A stretch of DNA of 64,000 nt from Pseudomonadota bacterium (lineage in GTDB: Bacteria; Pseudomonadota; Alphaproteobacteria; Rhizobiales; Hyphomicrobiaceae): assembly GCA_023423275.1 (NCBI GenBank), contig JAFAFW010000096.1, positions 1 to 64,000 on the forward strand. The letters are read 5' to 3'. A program made the position numbers and the translations under genes. Below the pieces are notes generated by a model. It saw only the letters and a list, made by a program, of their open reading frames with translations. It did not search any database and was not told the origin of the DNA. The stretch's first letter is position 1. The number at the start of each line of letters is the position of its first letter. Positions 16,987 to 25,327 of this stretch are shown here, one piece after another.

Positions 16987-17703
16987 TCAGAACGGAATAA
17001 TGATATCGAGGAGCTGCTGGCCGACGCCCGGCTGCTGGACCTCGGTGATCCGGCCCCGGCCACCATAGGAGATACGCGCCTCCGCGACCTTGTCGTAGGA
17101 GACCGTGTTGTCTGTCGAGATGTCGCGCGGACGCACGACGCCGGCCACACTCAACACGCGGACCTCGAAGTTGACGCGCACCTCTTGCGTTCCGCTGATC
17201 ACGAGATTGCCGTTCGGCAGAACGTCGGAGACAACTGCTGCAACAAGCAATTCGATCTTTTCCGAACGCTCGATGCCGCCGATGCCTTTAGAGGTCGTCT
17301 TGGAGTTGATCGATCCGTCGTACTGCGCCGATCCCTCTTTCTCGCGCTTCAAGGTCTCGATCGAGTAGGATCCCCCGACGCCGATCGTCTTGTTGGAGTC
17401 GCGCGACCGGTTCGATGTATTATCGAGTTCCGCCTTGTCCTTGATGGCGATTTTTACCGTTACGACATCGCCGATTTTCGTAGCTCGCGGATCACGGAAA
17501 AGATCCGCGCTGGAATCCTGCCAGAAGGAATTCCCGCGTTGATAAACTGCAGGCTGTGTCGGCTCGATCAGAATTGGCACGCGGTCGGGGATGAGTCCCG
17601 CGCCGACGGGCGTCATATGCGGCTCGCGTCCGATATCGTGCGGATCGATGCTGCAGGCGCCAAGCAGCGTCGCAGCGGCCGCCAGTGTCAGCCTGGAGAT
17701 CAT
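16987..17703 (-). CDS. flgH: flagellar L-ring protein FlgH
   Basis: 238 residues. FlgH forms the outer-membrane bushing of the rod. It begins with a lipoprotein signal whose lipobox is LLGAC (C17). The conserved core shows GNSFWQDSSADLFRDPRATK and IGDVVTVKIAIKDKAELDN, and the end has YDKVAEARISYGGRGRITEV. The start overlaps the stop of motE by 4 bases; fliL follows after 21 bases. Paired with the P-ring gene flgI upstream. Confidence 0.96.
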   Translation of the reverse strand: MISRLTLAAAATLLGACSIDPHDIGREPHMTPVGAGLIPDRVPILIEPTQPAVYQRGNSFWQDSSADLFRDPRATKIGDVVTVKIAIKDKAELDNTSNRSRDSNKTIGVGGSYSIETLKREKEGSAQYDGSINSKTTSKGIGGIERSEKIELLVAAVVSDVLPNGNLVISGTQEVRVNFEVRVLSVAGVVRPRDISTDNTVSYDKVAEARISYGGRGRITEVQQPGVGQQLLDIIIPF

Positions 17704-18569
17704 GACTTGCCACCAACGGCAGGCGTATCGGAAACCGGATCAGGGTTCACCTTGGCGGCACCCGCAATCGTCGTCGTCAGTCGCGCGGCAGAACCAGGCG
17801 GCATCTCGCTGAGAATGGCGCTGGCGTTTCGCGGCTTCAGCTTCGTCAGAACTGCGGCGGCCGTTTCCTCGTCCATGGCGGCAAGCTGCAAAGCCGCCGC
17901 GTCCGGGCGCATCTTGGTGTAGATTTCCACCAGCGTCCCTTGCGCCTTCTTTGCGAATTCGTCCCGGCGGGCCAGCCACTCGCGATACTCCTTCGCGCGT
18001 TGCTCCAGAAGCGCGATGCGCCGATCGAGTTCCTGCTCGATCTCACCGAGCGTCTTCTTCTGCCAGGCAAAGCGCGCATCGGCCGCCGTGTCGGCGATAT
18101 TGATGCAATACTGTTGCCCCGCGGTTGGCGCCGCCCCAGGCGCATCTTTCGGAGCCGAAACCGAAACCGGCGCAGATGCGGCAACCGGCACAGGTGTCGG
18201 AACACGTGTGATCTCAGGCTTCCGGAGCATCTCCGGCGCGACGGCGTTTTGCGGCGGCGGGGCGACCTGCTGTTGCGCCAGCCGCGGCTGCCTCAAAGGC
18301 ATGCGGCGCACCGGCTCTCTGGAAACGGGCGGAGAAATCGACTGCGTCGTGATCGGCGCAAACTGCTTGGGCCCCAGAAGCACCAACGGATCCCACCCGG
18401 CATCCACTCCGGACTGATCGGTGAGTTCGGTCGCATCGACATTGGTCGTGGCGACGATGGGAATCCAATCCTGTTCCGCCCACGTCGGCGATATCGCGAG
18501 CGCAACAACCGCGGCGGCACAAGCCGCGACCGGGACTGCGATCCGAAGCATTGCAAGAACGTTCTTCAT
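17700..18569 (-). CDS. motE: MotE-type periplasmic chaperone of MotC
   Basis: 289 residues. In Sinorhizobium the protein encoded between flgI and flgH (MotE) is a periplasmic chaperone needed for MotC folding and stability; this gene has the same position. A signal peptide covers about 1-31 (ending in TWA). A Pro/Gln-rich linker (about 60-150) is followed by a predicted coiled coil (about 168-210, LGEIEQELDRRIALLEQRAK). The last part is an MgtE-N-like helical segment with VEIYTKMRPDAAALQLAAMD and LKPRNASAILSEMPPGSA. Overlaps flgI and flgH by 4 bases each. Confidence 0.85.
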   Translation of the reverse strand: MKNVLAMLRIAVPVAACAAAVVALAISPTWAEQDWIPIVATTNVDATELTDQSGVDAGWDPLVLLGPKQFAPITTQSISPPVSREPVRRMPLRQPRLAQQQVAPPPQNAVAPEMLRKPEITRVPTPVPVAASAPVSVSAPKDAPGAAPTAGQQYCINIADTAADARFAWQKKTLGEIEQELDRRIALLEQRAKEYREWLARRDEFAKKAQGTLVEIYTKMRPDAAALQLAAMDEETAAAVLTKLKPRNASAILSEMPPGSAARLTTTIAGAAKVNPDPVSDTPAVGGKS

Positions 18570-19669
18570 TGCACGACGAGCTCTGCCTGTAGCGCCCCGG
18601 CGGTCTTGATGGCCTGCAGGATGGCGATGATGCCCTGCGGCTTCAGACCGATCTTGTTCAAACCATTGACCAGCACATGCAGGTTGGTTCCGCCGACGAT
18701 GGCGATATTTCCGCCTTCCTCCAGCGCATCGACCACGGTGTCGTGCGTGACGACCGTCTTGCCGTCGGAGAACGGCGCCGGCTGCGAAACCTTCGGCATA
18801 TCGGTGACCCGCACGGAGAGATTTCCGTGCGCGACCGCGACGGTGGAAATCTGCACGTCCTGTCCGATGACGATCGTGCCGGTCCGCTCATCGATCACGA
18901 CACGGGCCGGTGAATCGGCTTCGACCAGCAATGCGCCGACCTCCGCCAGGAAGCGCGCCGCACTGACGGTACGCGGCCTTGCCAGAGTGACCGTCCGCAG
19001 GTCTTCCTCGCGCGCCGTGCGAATTCCGTAGGTTTGCCCGGTATAGGCGTTGATCACGTCGGTGATGCGGACTGCCGTGTTGAAGTCGGGGCTGCGCAGC
19101 TCGAGCACGATGAAGCGATCATCGTCGAGCCGGCCGGGGGCCTCGCGTTCCACCAGGGCACCATTTGCAATGCGCCCGGTAGTCGGCACGCCCTGCGTCA
19201 GGGTCTCAGACTTCCCCCCCGATGCAAACCCCGTGACGGCAATCGGCCCCTGTGCGACTGCATATATTCTTTCATCGGCGGCCGACAGCGGCGTCATCAC
19301 GAGCGTGCCGCCGGCAAGCGAGGTGGCATCGCCCAGCGACGATACCGTGACGTCAACGCGCGATCCCTGCCCGGCGAATGCCGGCAGCTCCGCCGTGACG
19401 ATGACGGCGGCAACATTCTTCGCGCGCGACCGGGTATTCCGGATGTTGACCCCCATGCGGTCGAGCATCGACTGCATGGACTGCTCGGTGAACGGCGAAT
19501 TACGCAAGCTGTCGCCGGTGCCGTTGAGGCCGATCACGAGACCGTAGCCGACGAGCTGATTGACCCGCACGCCCTGCACCGAAACGATATCCTTGATGCG
19601 ACTGGCCGCGGTTGCCGGAGCCACCACAATCAGCATCGCCAGAGCTGCCAACATCGCCCGCGTGATCAC
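18566..19669 (-). CDS. flgI: flagellar P-ring protein FlgI
   Basis: 367 residues. FlgI builds the periplasmic ring around the rod. Signal peptide about 1-22 (ending in ATAA). Family blocks include RIKDIVSVQGVRVNQLVGYG, LVIGLNGTGDSLRNSPFTEQ, MLDRMGVNIR, and RVVIDERTGTIVIGQDVQIS. The C-terminus has VDALEEGGNIAIVGGTNLHV and LNKIGLKPQGIIAILQAIK. Length is typical. Translationally coupled to flgA upstream and motE downstream. Confidence 0.97.
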   Translation of the reverse strand: MITRAMLAALAMLIVVAPATAASRIKDIVSVQGVRVNQLVGYGLVIGLNGTGDSLRNSPFTEQSMQSMLDRMGVNIRNTRSRAKNVAAVIVTAELPAFAGQGSRVDVTVSSLGDATSLAGGTLVMTPLSAADERIYAVAQGPIAVTGFASGGKSETLTQGVPTTGRIANGALVEREAPGRLDDDRFIVLELRSPDFNTAVRITDVINAYTGQTYGIRTAREEDLRTVTLARPRTVSAARFLAEVGALLVEADSPARVVIDERTGTIVIGQDVQISTVAVAHGNLSVRVTDMPKVSQPAPFSDGKTVVTHDTVVDALEEGGNIAIVGGTNLHVLVNGLNKIGLKPQGIIAILQAIKTAGALQAELVVQ

Positions 19670-20163
19670 GGCGCCCCCACCCTGACACTGCCGTCGGACA
19701 TCACGATGCCGCGGATGACGGTGCCGGTGTCGGCGTTGCGCAGGCTGATGACGTCACCCGCACCGCCCGATTGCAGCGCTATGCCGAGCCCGGAAATCGT
19801 CAGGCCATCCGCCTGAAAGACCATGAAGGCCGATTTCCCCTGAGTAACGAGATAGGCATCGCGAAGAGCATTCACCGGGATAGGCTTGCCCGGAAGCAGT
19901 GTCCGGCGCGCAACCTTGCCGAGTATGGAGTCGCGCGACACGAAGACCGCCGACTGGCTCACCGATCGCGCATCGAACAACCGGTCGGAAAGCTGATCCG
20001 GCACGATCGGATCGCCGGGATAAATGGTAATGCGCGGCACCGGCAGACGCTGCGTCGTCGCCGATGCCGCAAGCGATCCCGCAACAGCCGCGCAGGCCGC
20101 AACCAGTGCGGCCAATGCTGCGTGCTTAATGCGTCGCGGCTGAGGGCGGACAGAGCATGCCAT
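19666..20163 (-). CDS. flgA: P-ring assembly chaperone FlgA
   Basis: 165 residues. FlgA is the periplasmic chaperone for FlgI, encoded just downstream. The signal peptide is preceded by a basic N-terminus (MACSVRPQPRRIKH) and ends near AASA. The SAF-like domain has RITIYPGDPIVPDQLSDRLF and RRTLLPGKPIPVNALRD, and the C-terminal domain has GDVISLRNADTGTVIRGIV, all characteristic. It is shorter than the enterobacterial protein because the N-terminal SAF extension is missing, as is common in alphaproteobacteria. Confidence 0.92.
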   Translation of the reverse strand: MACSVRPQPRRIKHAALAALVAACAAVAGSLAASATTQRLPVPRITIYPGDPIVPDQLSDRLFDARSVSQSAVFVSRDSILGKVARRTLLPGKPIPVNALRDAYLVTQGKSAFMVFQADGLTISGLGIALQSGGAGDVISLRNADTGTVIRGIVMSDGSVRVGAP

Positions 20164-20164
20164 G

Positions 20165-20953
20165 CTAGCGGATACCCTTGGCGATCGTGCCGAACATGTC
20201 GTCGGCGGCCTGAATGACTTTCGAGTTCATTTCATAGGCCCGCTGCGCCGAGATCAGCTCCGTGATTTCCTTCACGGGATCGACGTTGGAATTTTCCAGA
20301 TATCCCTGATGAACGGTGGCAAAGCCTGGATTTCCCGGAACGCCAACCACGGCCGCACCGGAGGCGGGCGTTTCGCGATACAGATTACCGCCGAGCGGAT
20401 CGAGTCCAGCCTCGTTCGCGAAGTTTGCAAGGGTGAATTGACCGATGTTCTGCAGATCGGTCTCATTTTCGATGCGCACGAAAACTTCGCCGCTTTCGTT
20501 GATAACCACCGTCGTTGCGTTATTCGGGATCGTCATCGCGGGCTGCACCAGATAGCCATCGACCGTCACGATCTGCCCATTCGCGTTTTTATTGAACGAG
20601 CCCGCGCGCGTAAAAAGCGTTTCGCCGTCAGCGCCTTCAATCTGAAACCAGCCGCGGCCATTCAAGGCCAGGTCGAGCTTGTTCGTCGTATTGGTCATCG
20701 ATCCCTGCAGATGCAGATTGCGGATCGCAGCCGCGCGCACGCCGAGGCCAACTTGCGCACCTTCCGGAATCATATTCTCGCCGCCGCGGCTCGGAGCTCC
20801 GGCCGCACGCTCCGTTTGATAGAGCAGGTCGGTAAATTCCGCCCGCGCCCGTTTGAAGCCGGTCGTGTTGATATTGGCGATGTTATTGGCAATGACTTCC
20901 AGGTTGAGCTGCTGGGCATTCATGCCGGTCGCTGCAATCGCAAGTGCTCGCAT
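20165..20953 (-). CDS. flgG: flagellar distal rod protein FlgG
   Basis: 262 residues, the standard FlgG length. The N-terminal rod motif is MNAQQLNLEVIANNIANINT followed by TGFKRARAEFTDLLYQ. The central region has LNGRGWFQIEGADGETLFTR. The C-terminal part has QGYLENSNVDPVKEITELIS and AQRAYEMNSKVIQAADDMF. FlgG polymerises to form the distal rod. One base separates it from flgA; fliE lies 18 bases upstream. Confidence 0.97.
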   Translation of the reverse strand: MRALAIAATGMNAQQLNLEVIANNIANINTTGFKRARAEFTDLLYQTERAAGAPSRGGENMIPEGAQVGLGVRAAAIRNLHLQGSMTNTTNKLDLALNGRGWFQIEGADGETLFTRAGSFNKNANGQIVTVDGYLVQPAMTIPNNATTVVINESGEVFVRIENETDLQNIGQFTLANFANEAGLDPLGGNLYRETPASGAAVVGVPGNPGFATVHQGYLENSNVDPVKEITELISAQRAYEMNSKVIQAADDMFGTIAKGIR

Positions 20954-20971
20954 TGTCGGGTCGTATCCTTG

Positions 20972-21292
20972 CTAGATCTGCATCCGGCTGAGTTCGAGAT
21001 AAGCGGCCGTGACCTTGTCGCGGATCGCGATCGCGGCTTGCAGCGTCTGCTCCGCCGACATGACGGCCTCGACAACCTGCTGTGTCGATGCCTGGCCCTT
21101 CACACCTGCAATCGAGGTGGCCTCGGCTGCCCGCAGCGTATTCGTCGTGTCGGTGAATAATCCGCCGAGAATTTTTGCGAAATCGATGTTGCCCGCGCCT
21201 GACGTTGGCGCAGCCGACACCGTTGCGCCGGCGGCTGCAGTCGAACCGACAGGTGCGATCGCGCTTCCCAGGGGCGAGATCTGATCAATCAT
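20972..21292 (-). CDS. fliE: hook-basal body protein FliE
   Basis: 106 residues. FliE joins the MS-ring to the proximal rod. The conserved half is C-terminal: FAKILGGLFTDTTNTLRAAE, VVEAVMSAEQTLQAAIAIRD and KVTAAYLELSRMQI. The N-terminal 35 residues are Gly/Ala/Thr-rich and disordered. The start ATG shares its first base (21292) with the flgC stop codon, giving coupled translation. Confidence 0.93.
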   Translation of the reverse strand: MIDQISPLGSAIAPVGSTAAAGATVSAAPTSGAGNIDFAKILGGLFTDTTNTLRAAEATSIAGVKGQASTQQVVEAVMSAEQTLQAAIAIRDKVTAAYLELSRMQI

Positions 21293-21711
21293 CAGGTCGT
21301 CCTCAACAGATCGATCGTCATCGAAATCATTTCGCGCGCCTGCTTCACGACCTGCAGATTCGCCTCATAAGAGCGATTGGCCTCGCGCATATCCGCCATC
21401 TCAATGAGAAGATTCACATTCGGCAGCTTGACATAGCCGGCCTCGTCTGCTGCCGGATGGCCAGGATCATGTTCCAGCCGGAACGGCGCGCGATCGAAGT
21501 CGACACCTTCGATTTTCACCAGATTGGCACCCGAAAGACGATCGACCTCCGCCTCGAAGCTGACCGTCTTTCGCGTGTAGGGATCACCACCGGGCGTCCT
21601 CGCAGTCGACTCTGCGTTCGCCATATTCTCCGAGACGACGCGCACGCGATTGGACTGGGCCTGGAGGCCCGAGGCCGCCACCATCAGCGTGACCTGCAAC
21701 GGATCGGACAT
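21292..21711 (-). CDS. flgC: flagellar proximal rod protein FlgC
   Basis: 139 residues from the ATG at 21711 (MSDPLQ). A TTG six bases upstream could add two residues and would overlap the flgB stop. Rod motif: MVAASGLQAQSNRVRVVSEN then MANAEST. C-terminal block: YVKLPNVNLLIEMADMREAN and RSYEANLQVVKQAREM. Length and motifs are typical. Part of the flgB-flgC-fliE-flgG rod operon. Confidence 0.95.
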   Translation of the reverse strand: MSDPLQVTLMVAASGLQAQSNRVRVVSENMANAESTARTPGGDPYTRKTVSFEAEVDRLSGANLVKIEGVDFDRAPFRLEHDPGHPAADEAGYVKLPNVNLLIEMADMREANRSYEANLQVVKQAREMISMTIDLLRTT

Positions 21712-21717
21712 AACCAA

Positions 21718-22098
21718 CTACCCCTTCGTGCTTGCCATCAGCATGCGATGAAACGCCTTCAGCACACCGCTGTTCATTGCGAACGAGCGATGCACTTCAC
21801 CAGCCTTGACCATCTCCTGCTCGAGACTGACGGAATTTCCGGAATGGACGATTTCCCATGCCCCGTCCTCGCTGACATCCGTGACGGGTGAGCCGCGTTC
21901 CGATGAACTCATATGCCCAGCGTTGGTCGCTGCCATATTCAGCCTGGCCGAATTGAGCGCGCTCTCGAAAGCAGCCGTATCAACGGCCTTGTAGCCGGGC
22001 GTATTCGCATTGGCGACATTGCCCGCGATCGCCGACTGGCGCACCGAAAGCCAATTATTATGTTGAGAAATGAGATCAAACAGATGGACAGGAATCAT
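21718..22098 (-). CDS. flgB: flagellar proximal rod protein FlgB
   Basis: 126 residues. Proximal rod component. N-terminal rod motif: NNWLSVRQSAIAGNVANANT followed by PGYKAVDTAAFE. The C-terminal helix has VSLEQEMVKAGEVHRSFAMN. It is the first gene of a rod/ring operon that runs through to fliP; 106 bases separate it from the hypothetical gene upstream, enough for a promoter. Confidence 0.95.
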   Translation of the reverse strand: MIPVHLFDLISQHNNWLSVRQSAIAGNVANANTPGYKAVDTAAFESALNSARLNMAATNAGHMSSSERGSPVTDVSEDGAWEIVHSGNSVSLEQEMVKAGEVHRSFAMNSGVLKAFHRMLMASTKG

Positions 22099-22117
22099 CG
22101 CACCCCCGGAAACATGC

Positions 22118-22132
22118 GTAACCGTTCATTAA
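22118..22132 (-). promoter_or_regulatory. degenerate CtrA-type site upstream of flgB
   Basis: On the minus strand the bases read TTAA-TGAACGG-TTAC, two halves spaced by 7, close to the CtrA consensus TTAA-N7-TTAAC. It ends 20 bases before the flgB start. Two of nine consensus bases differ, so this is a weak call. Confidence 0.3.
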
Positions 22133-22204
22133 GGTGCCAGTCTTGTCCGAGGCTGACCGCTGATTTTTAAGGTCAATTCTTTTCGGCAGGGCGCGGCCGG
22201 AAAA

Positions 22205-22672
22205 CTACTGATTCGCGCTGACGATGCCATAGCCAGAGATGATTCGCGACGTGATCGGTCCCAGTCGCGCGTCGTCGATCGCCCGAATCAACGCCTGAGT
22301 ATTCTCATGAGGATGAGCGGAGGGTTTGCCGAATTTGATATAATCGATCTCGACACCCGCCTGCATCTCTTCCAGCATGAGCCGGAAATAGACTTCCACC
22401 TGCCGATGCCGAAACTCCATATCCAGCACGACGGTCGGAGCTTCGCCCCAATTCATCACAACATCGGCGGATCGAGCGAACGAAATCGTACCCGGCTTAT
22501 AAAACAGCTCGGTTGAGGAACTGACGAGCTGATCGATGTTGGCGAAGCGCTCCGTTCGGATAAACGCCACGAAATCCGCTGATTCGATAAGACGCAGCTC
22601 CGAGGCGATTTCCTTTACGGCATTGGCCATTGCAATTTCACGCTGCAGCTCCTCGCACGCATCTTTCCGCAT
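22205..22672 (-). CDS. uncharacterised protein in flagellar locus
   Basis: 155 residues, cytoplasmic, with no signal peptide or membrane helix. It is not recognised. The N-terminal half is Glu/Ala-rich and helical (ELQREIAMANAVKEIASELR), the C-terminal half mixed (VVLDMEFRHRQVEVYFRLML). It starts 10 bases after the stop of flhB and reads in the same direction, so it is probably the last gene of the motA-to-flhB operon. A flagellar role is inferred only from this position. Confidence 0.75.
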   Translation of the reverse strand: MRKDACEELQREIAMANAVKEIASELRLIESADFVAFIRTERFANIDQLVSSSTELFYKPGTISFARSADVVMNWGEAPTVVLDMEFRHRQVEVYFRLMLEEMQAGVEIDYIKFGKPSAHPHENTQALIRAIDDARLGPITSRIISGYGIVSANQ

Positions 22673-22681
22673 CCGCCAACC

Positions 22682-23755
22682 TCAAGCCCTGCCCTTGGGA
22701 CCGCGCGACATGACATAGAACACAATCTGCGCAACCGCCTTGTAGAATTCGGGCGGTATGATCCGATCGATTTCAACCTTGTCATACATCGATCTTGCCA
22801 GAAGCTTATCTTCGATGACCGGAACGTTATTTTCCTCGGCGATCGATCGTATTTTGAGAGCGATCAGATCTTTTCCTTTTGCCAGGACACGGGGTGCAGG
22901 GTCTTCCTCCCGCACATAGCGGAGCGCAATCGCATAGTGAGTCGGATTGGCGATCACCAGCGTCGCCCGCGGCACGGCCGCCATCATGCGCCGTCTTGCA
23001 CGATCACGGGCCAGCGACCGCATTCTCGCCTTGACCAGCGGATCGCCGTCGATCTGCTTGTGTTCCTCTTTCACCTCCTGACGGGTCATGCGCAATTCGC
23101 GTTTCCAGAACACCCGCGACCAGACGAGATCCACCGCCATCAGCACCACGGTTGCCGCAACGACGCCGGCCACAAGCCTGATGGCGACATCATGGATCAG
23201 CCGCGGAAGCTCACTCGGCTCCATGAACATCGCGTTGAGGACGTCATTGCGCATCGCGCCGACAAGCAGGAAGCCGATAAAGCTGATGGCGGAGAACTTG
23301 AAGAGAGCCTTCAGGAACTCGACCCGCCCTTGCGAGCCGAAAATCCGTGTCCAGCCGCTCGATATCGACAGCCTGGACAGCTTCGGCTGGATGCGATCAA
23401 AAACAATCTGCGGCGGATTTTGCGCCAGGGATGACGCGAGCCCGAGTGAGGCCAGGACGATAATGGCGGGTAACAGGAGCTTCGCCGCATCCCACCCGAT
23501 ACCAGCCAGCACGTTGACGGCATCGCCACCGGTCTCCAGGGACCAGCCACCCGGATTATCAATGAAACGCGCCAGGGAAAATTGCATATCCGAGGCGCGA
23601 GCCGAGAACAGCCATGTAATCAGGAGAATACCGAGCAGCGACCCGAAAACCGCAGTTTCCTTCGAGAACGGGATGTTTCCCTTCTCGATCGCATCGCGCG
23701 TTTTTTTCTCGCTGGCCTCTTCTGTTTTACTGTCTTTGTCGGGAGCATCAGCCAT
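22682..23755 (-). CDS. flhB: flagellar export switch protein FlhB
   Basis: 357 residues. FlhB controls the switch from rod/hook to filament export. The N-terminus has TEEASEKKTRDAIEKGNIPF, typical of the family. Four membrane helices lie at about 34-51, 88-108, 142-162 and 185-205. The cytoplasmic domain has the autocleavage site NPTH (about 268-271, in VIANPTHYAIALRY) and downstream LLARSMYDKVEIDRIIPPEF. Its partner FliK is encoded in the same locus. Confidence 0.96.
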   Translation of the reverse strand: MADAPDKDSKTEEASEKKTRDAIEKGNIPFSKETAVFGSLLGILLITWLFSARASDMQFSLARFIDNPGGWSLETGGDAVNVLAGIGWDAAKLLLPAIIVLASLGLASSLAQNPPQIVFDRIQPKLSRLSISSGWTRIFGSQGRVEFLKALFKFSAISFIGFLLVGAMRNDVLNAMFMEPSELPRLIHDVAIRLVAGVVAATVVLMAVDLVWSRVFWKRELRMTRQEVKEEHKQIDGDPLVKARMRSLARDRARRRMMAAVPRATLVIANPTHYAIALRYVREEDPAPRVLAKGKDLIALKIRSIAEENNVPVIEDKLLARSMYDKVEIDRIIPPEFYKAVAQIVFYVMSRGPKGRA

Positions 23756-23770
23756 CTACGGCAAACCTCC

Positions 23771-24817
23771 TCAGGCCGCCTGATCTTCATTCGCAGACGG
23801 CAACTCGGCCTGTCCCTGCGAAACCAGTTTCAGGACGGCATCGACAATGGCGCGGCGTGCGTCGGCGATATCGCGTGCCGGAGCTTCCCGACCAGGCTGC
23901 AATTCGGCCTCCACCATGCGTCGCGCACGAGCCCCCAGCACGCCGAGCACGGCAGCCTGGAACGCCGAATCGGTGCCATGCAGCGAGGTCACGAGCTGGT
24001 CGACCGGCACCTGATTGATCACCGTGCTGAGAGACCTCTGCGACAGCAGATGCAGATCCTCGTACGTGAACAGCATGCCTCGCAGCGCCTTCACATCCGC
24101 TGGCCGGACCTCCGCCAGGAGCCTCAACGCGTCCTCGGATTGCGTCTTGTCGAGACGGTTGAGAATTTCCGCGATCCCCGTATGCGGTCCCACCGTCGAC
24201 GTTGACAGTGCGATCAGATCCTCGCGTAACGCCAGCTCCAACGCCTCCAGCGCGTCGTCCGCCACGGACTTCAGGCTCAACATGCGCCACAGGAGCATGT
24301 TGCGAAATTCCGGCGGAAGCGTGCCAAGAATTCGCGCTGATGTTGCCGAATCGATTCGCGACAGGATCAGAGCCGCAAGTTGCGGATGCTCGCCCAGCAG
24401 ATAATCGCGCAACGCATCGTCCTTGAGCCGCGCGAAGCCAGCCCATACCGGCTCGCCTTCTGGCGGCGGAGGCGCCTCGCCGCGATCCTCGAGCATCGCG
24501 GCAATCTCATCTTCGCTCATGAGATCAGCCAGCAGGTTGCGAACCTCGCCGGCCGTCCCAACGAAATTGATCCCTCCGGAGAACGTCTTGGCGAAATCCT
24601 CGACAAGCTGCGCGAGATCGGTCGGCGAAATCGACGGCAGCTCGTTCGCCGCCAACGTGATCTGGCGAATCTCTTCCGGGCCGAATCGCTTCAGCAGACG
24701 CGACGCCTTCGGCCGGCCGAGCGCCAGCAGCAGCACGGCGACCTTTTCCGCACCCGTCAGCTTGCCTGCGTCCAGGCCAGCCTTGACCTGGGCTTTGCTT
24801 GTCGTGACGCTCGCGAT
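23771..24817 (-). CDS. fliG: flagellar motor switch protein FliG (probable non-canonical ATC start)
   Basis: 348 residues if translation starts at the ATC at 24817; 321 if it starts at the first GTG at 24736. FliG is the C-ring protein that binds FliF and meets MotA. The family N-terminal block KLTGAEKVAVLLLALG straddles the GTG, so a GTG start would delete the first half of a conserved helix. No ATG, GTG or TTG exists between the fliN stop and this block, but AGGGGAG stands 9 bases before the ATC, giving an N-terminus MASVTTSKAQVKAG. The rest is intact: LDDAL-like ARLKDDALRDYLLGEHPQL, the middle-domain LPPEFRNMLLWRML and the torque helix region DLHLLSQRSLSTVINQVPVD. Identity is certain; the start is not. 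Confidence 0.93.
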   Translation of the reverse strand: MASVTTSKAQVKAGLDAGKLTGAEKVAVLLLALGRPKASRLLKRFGPEEIRQITLAANELPSISPTDLAQLVEDFAKTFSGGINFVGTAGEVRNLLADLMSEDEIAAMLEDRGEAPPPPEGEPVWAGFARLKDDALRDYLLGEHPQLAALILSRIDSATSARILGTLPPEFRNMLLWRMLSLKSVADDALEALELALREDLIALSTSTVGPHTGIAEILNRLDKTQSEDALRLLAEVRPADVKALRGMLFTYEDLHLLSQRSLSTVINQVPVDQLVTSLHGTDSAFQAAVLGVLGARARRMVEAELQPGREAPARDIADARRAIVDAVLKLVSQGQAELPSANEDQAA

Positions 24818-24850
24818 TGACTTCGTCTCCCCTGCGAGACCAACAAACCG

Positions 24851-25252
24851 TTACGACTTCGGCGGCGTGACGACTTCGGTCAGGGAGATGCCAAACCGCG
24901 AAGATCCCTCTTCCATGACAACGACATCCCCCCTGGCGACAATCCGGCCATTTACGACAACGTCCACGGGTTCACCGACCCGGCGATCCAGCGGAATAAC
25001 TGCACCCCGGCCCAGCTTGGCCAAACCGGATACCGGCATGGTCGCAGAGCCAAGCACGATCTGCACGGAGACGGGAATACGCATGATCATCTCGAGATTT
25101 CGTGCAGGCGGGGCGGAATTCGCAGCATCCGCGCCGCCCGCCCCCTGAGCGGGACCAAGCGCCTCGGCAAGCTCCTCCTGTGAAGGGGTGAGCTCTGCAG
25201 CAAATTCCTGCAGCAATGTATCCTGCTTCGCGGCGGTCGTATTTTGGGACAT
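24851..25252 (-). CDS. fliN: flagellar motor switch protein FliN
   Basis: 133 residues. The C-terminal SpoA (FliN) domain is complete: RIPVSVQIVLGSATMPVSGL, LGRGAVIPLDRRVGEPVDVV and VNGRIVARGDVVVMEEGSSR. The first 50 residues are a Gln/Glu/Ala-rich linker. FliN forms the bottom of the C-ring with FliM. It lies between fliM and fliG in the order fliM-fliN-fliG. Confidence 0.96.
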   Translation of the reverse strand: MSQNTTAAKQDTLLQEFAAELTPSQEELAEALGPAQGAGGADAANSAPPARNLEMIMRIPVSVQIVLGSATMPVSGLAKLGRGAVIPLDRRVGEPVDVVVNGRIVARGDVVVMEEGSSRFGISLTEVVTPPKS

Positions 25253-25327
25253 CTCGTTTTCCCCGAAATCTTGCTCAGATCATTCCGTCGGTCGAAATCC
25301 AGTGGACTTCAAGACGAATCGCCCCTC

